A stretch of 64,000 bases of DNA from Paractinoplanes aksuensis (lineage in GTDB: Bacteria; Actinomycetota; Actinomycetes; Mycobacteriales; Micromonosporaceae), in contig NZ_JAMYJR010000035.1 of the NCBI RefSeq assembly GCF_024137025.1, forward strand, positions 88,457 to 152,456, read 5' to 3'. Both the position numbers and the translations under genes were made by a program. Of the stretch, positions 62,409-64,000 are shown piece after piece; the stretch's first letter is position 1, and each line of letters starts with the position of its first letter. The notes beneath the pieces are model-generated. The model was not told the DNA's origin. It worked only from the letters and a program-made list of their open reading frames with translations, and did not search any database.

Positions 62409-63911
62409 ATGACCCAGCCGACGAACTCCACGAAGTCGTCCGAGCTCGCCCGGATAGCGGCCGAGGCGGCCGGCACCCACTTCTCGTCGGTGCAGTTCAC
62501 GCTCACCCACGGCCCGGCCAACGGGGCGCCGCCGACGCCGATCATCGACCCCGACAAGGAGGACCCGAACGGCTGGCCGACCGATTTCTGCCACTTCTCG
62601 GTGGCCGGCCTGTCGATGTCGATCTCGACCTGGCCCTCGGCCATGTCGGCGTTCAGCGGCCGGGTGCAGCTCGGTCCGGCCGACGAGCCCGGGCCGCGCG
62701 ACACCTACTCGTACTACGGGCACGCCGTGCCCAACCCGGGCTTCCTCAACCAGTCCTCCCGCAAGGTCGAAGTTCTGATCACCCTGGGTACGGCCCACTG
62801 GTCACCGACCTACCGCGAGGCGCTCATGCAGGCGCTGATCATCGAGAAGCTCACCGGTCTGGCCGCCGAACGCGACGCGCCCGTGCTGCACCTGCACACG
62901 CCGGTCGCGCCGGTGCCGCTGAGCATCCGGGCCGAGCGCGGCGACGGCTCCAACGAGCGGCTGCGCGACGCCATCGCGCCCTGCCTGCGCTTCTCGATCG
63001 GCGTCGACCCGCAGATGTCGGAGGCCCGGCTCGACTTCGAGACCGAACTGGCCGCCCTGGCCGAGGAGTACGGCTTCGGCCTGAAACTCAACGACCAGCG
63101 ATTCAACCGCGTACGCGGGGAATGGTTCACCATCCGGGGCTTCGATCGCGAGAGGTATCGGCAGGCCCGCAGCCGCCTGTTCCCCGACGCGCCGGTGCTG
63201 ACCCCGAAACGGGCGGTCATCGCCAGCATCATCGGCCCGTCCCGCACCGGTACGACGGCGGCCGCGGTGGCCGCGCTCCGCGAACGCGGCATCGGGGTGC
63301 TGGCCGCGTCCATCTCGAGCATGCGCAAGACGACGTTCATCAACCTGGTGCTGCCGGTCGACGCCGCCGTCCAGGAGACCCGGTCGCAGTGGTCGGGCGG
63401 CTGGCTCGACGCCCTGCCGATCCTCAGCGGCGGCGCCGGCGAGCCGGACGACGACAGCCTCATCGCGGACTGGAAGGTGGCGATCAGCCCGGCGATGCGC
63501 TGCACCTATCCCCCCTCGAGCCGCCAGACCGGCGCCACGTTCACCGGCCGGGTGCCGTACCCGATCTGGCTCTGGTGGCAACTTCCCCACCGTACGGTCG
63601 ACACGCCCACGCTGCTGGCCGAGGTGCAGGCGGCATTGCAGCCGCATGCGCGGCGCTGCGAGATCGCGTACGCCCAGTCCCGCCTGTGCCGCGGCGACCT
63701 GATCCGCGGACGCGCGAAGCTGATCGTGATGCTGTCGCAGGAACACCGCGACCACGCCGCCGTCCAGCGCCTGCTGACCGACGCCACCGAGGCCGCCCAG
63801 CACCGCATCCGCGAACGCCTGCCCGCCCTGGGCCAGGTCGACCCCAGCAAGATTCGCCTACGCCTCTCCCCGCGCGAACGCTGGCTGACCTACGCCGACA
63901 TCTCGGCCTAG
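62409..63911 (+). CDS. Unknown protein with ACT-like segment
   Basis: A 500-aa soluble protein whose ATG lies one base after the stop of the upstream gene. A central segment, RAVIASIIGPSRTGTTAAAVAALRERGIGVLAASISS (about 278-315), has the beta-alpha-beta pattern of an ACT domain as in glycine-cleavage-type regulators. The remainder (SYYGHAVPNPGFLNQSSRKVEVL, RERWLTYADIS at the end) matches nothing I recognise. Probable functional partner of the upstream membrane protein. Confidence 0.82.
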   Translation: MTQPTNSTKSSELARIAAEAAGTHFSSVQFTLTHGPANGAPPTPIIDPDKEDPNGWPTDFCHFSVAGLSMSISTWPSAMSAFSGRVQLGPADEPGPRDTYSYYGHAVPNPGFLNQSSRKVEVLITLGTAHWSPTYREALMQALIIEKLTGLAAERDAPVLHLHTPVAPVPLSIRAERGDGSNERLRDAIAPCLRFSIGVDPQMSEARLDFETELAALAEEYGFGLKLNDQRFNRVRGEWFTIRGFDRERYRQARSRLFPDAPVLTPKRAVIASIIGPSRTGTTAAAVAALRERGIGVLAASISSMRKTTFINLVLPVDAAVQETRSQWSGGWLDALPILSGGAGEPDDDSLIADWKVAISPAMRCTYPPSSRQTGATFTGRVPYPIWLWWQLPHRTVDTPTLLAEVQAALQPHARRCEIAYAQSRLCRGDLIRGRAKLIVMLSQEHRDHAAVQRLLTDATEAAQHRIRERLPALGQVDPSKIRLRLSPRERWLTYADISA

Positions 63912-64000
63912 GGCGTATCTGGTGGATCACGCGGGGCTGCGGCGTGGCCCAGCCCGCGCCTGACGGCGTCCGCAGAACGGCCCAATACAACTGTGAGGAT
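63912..64000. other. Right-edge sequence, possible insertion-sequence end
   Basis: Directly after the last stop the sequence GGGCGTATCTGGTGGATCACG resembles, from memory, ends of IS5-family elements in actinomycetes. The element would lie beyond the window and cannot be confirmed. No gene is supported here. Confidence 0.25.

Noticed and set aside
63541..63990. Minus-strand open frame at the right edge as a transposase gene
   Set aside because: It mostly overlaps the coding 3' end of the ACT-like gene and has no transposase motif. Only the terminal 89 bases hint at an insertion-sequence end, which the window cannot confirm.

Overview
The window comes from a high-GC actinomycete, most likely of the Actinoplanes/Micromonospora type. 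I infer this from codon use, an IdeR/DmdR-type iron box, a complete conservon (cvnABCD), PopR/ClgR-type Clp regulation, a SARP-like regulator and frequent GTGA/ATGA stop-start overlaps. I see no tRNA, rRNA, CRISPR array or complete insertion sequence.

Layout. 1-11.5 kb: iron-regulated NRPS siderophore locus. It has a loading NRPS (A-MT-T-E), a downstream NRPS (C-A-T-C-A, cut by the left edge), a hydroxyornithine-type formyltransferase and a divergent ornithine/lysine N-hydroxylase, with an iron box between the divergent genes. 11.5-21.2 kb: alpha/beta hydrolase, CPA2 antiporter with a 58-aa membrane ORF, SARP-like regulator divergent from a methyltransferase, DUF4331 protein, lipoprotein, solitary qcrB, gpsA. 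21.2-24 kb: small decayed island (HicB-like antitoxin with a possible hicA stump, HEAT-like fragment, two gene remnants) around an SDR gene. 24-28.8 kb: LldD/MftD-like flavoprotein, two divergent ECF sigma genes, a GGDEF-EAL protein. 28.8-31.9 kb: a membrane-anchored sigma factor with a C-terminal arabinose-binding AbfB domain, divergent from a secreted GH62 arabinofuranosidase. 33.2-36.9 kb: conservon. 36.9-39.6 kb: tryptophanase plus DMATS-type aromatic prenyltransferase.

40.5-47.9 kb: a catabolic cluster (isochorismatase-type amidase, N-methylhydantoinase-type HyuA/HyuB, class III CoA-transferase, GntR regulator, divergent HMG-CoA-lyase-like enzyme) with two matching palindromic operators. 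48-56.6 kb: a secreted repeat protein, a response regulator with a degenerate receiver, two RibD/DHFR-like reductases around an AraC regulator, a frameshifted gene, and a Tet(M)/Otr(A)-type ribosomal protection gene preceded by an overlapping 30-codon leader ORF. 56.6-63.9 kb: a ClgR/PopR-like regulator ending in LAA, another XRE regulator, a cupin, a secreted protein, and a clpP pair divergent from two large unknown genes; the divergent promoter holds a PopR-like palindrome.

The candidates I consider most interesting are: (i) the one-polypeptide sigma/anti-sigma/AbfB sensor next to GH62; (ii) the Clp regulon with two unknown genes that probably share its operator; (iii) a window-wide set of tandem repeats. 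Five arrays lie in frame inside four genes with unit lengths divisible by three, two begin at gene stop codons, and one is a short intergenic duplication.
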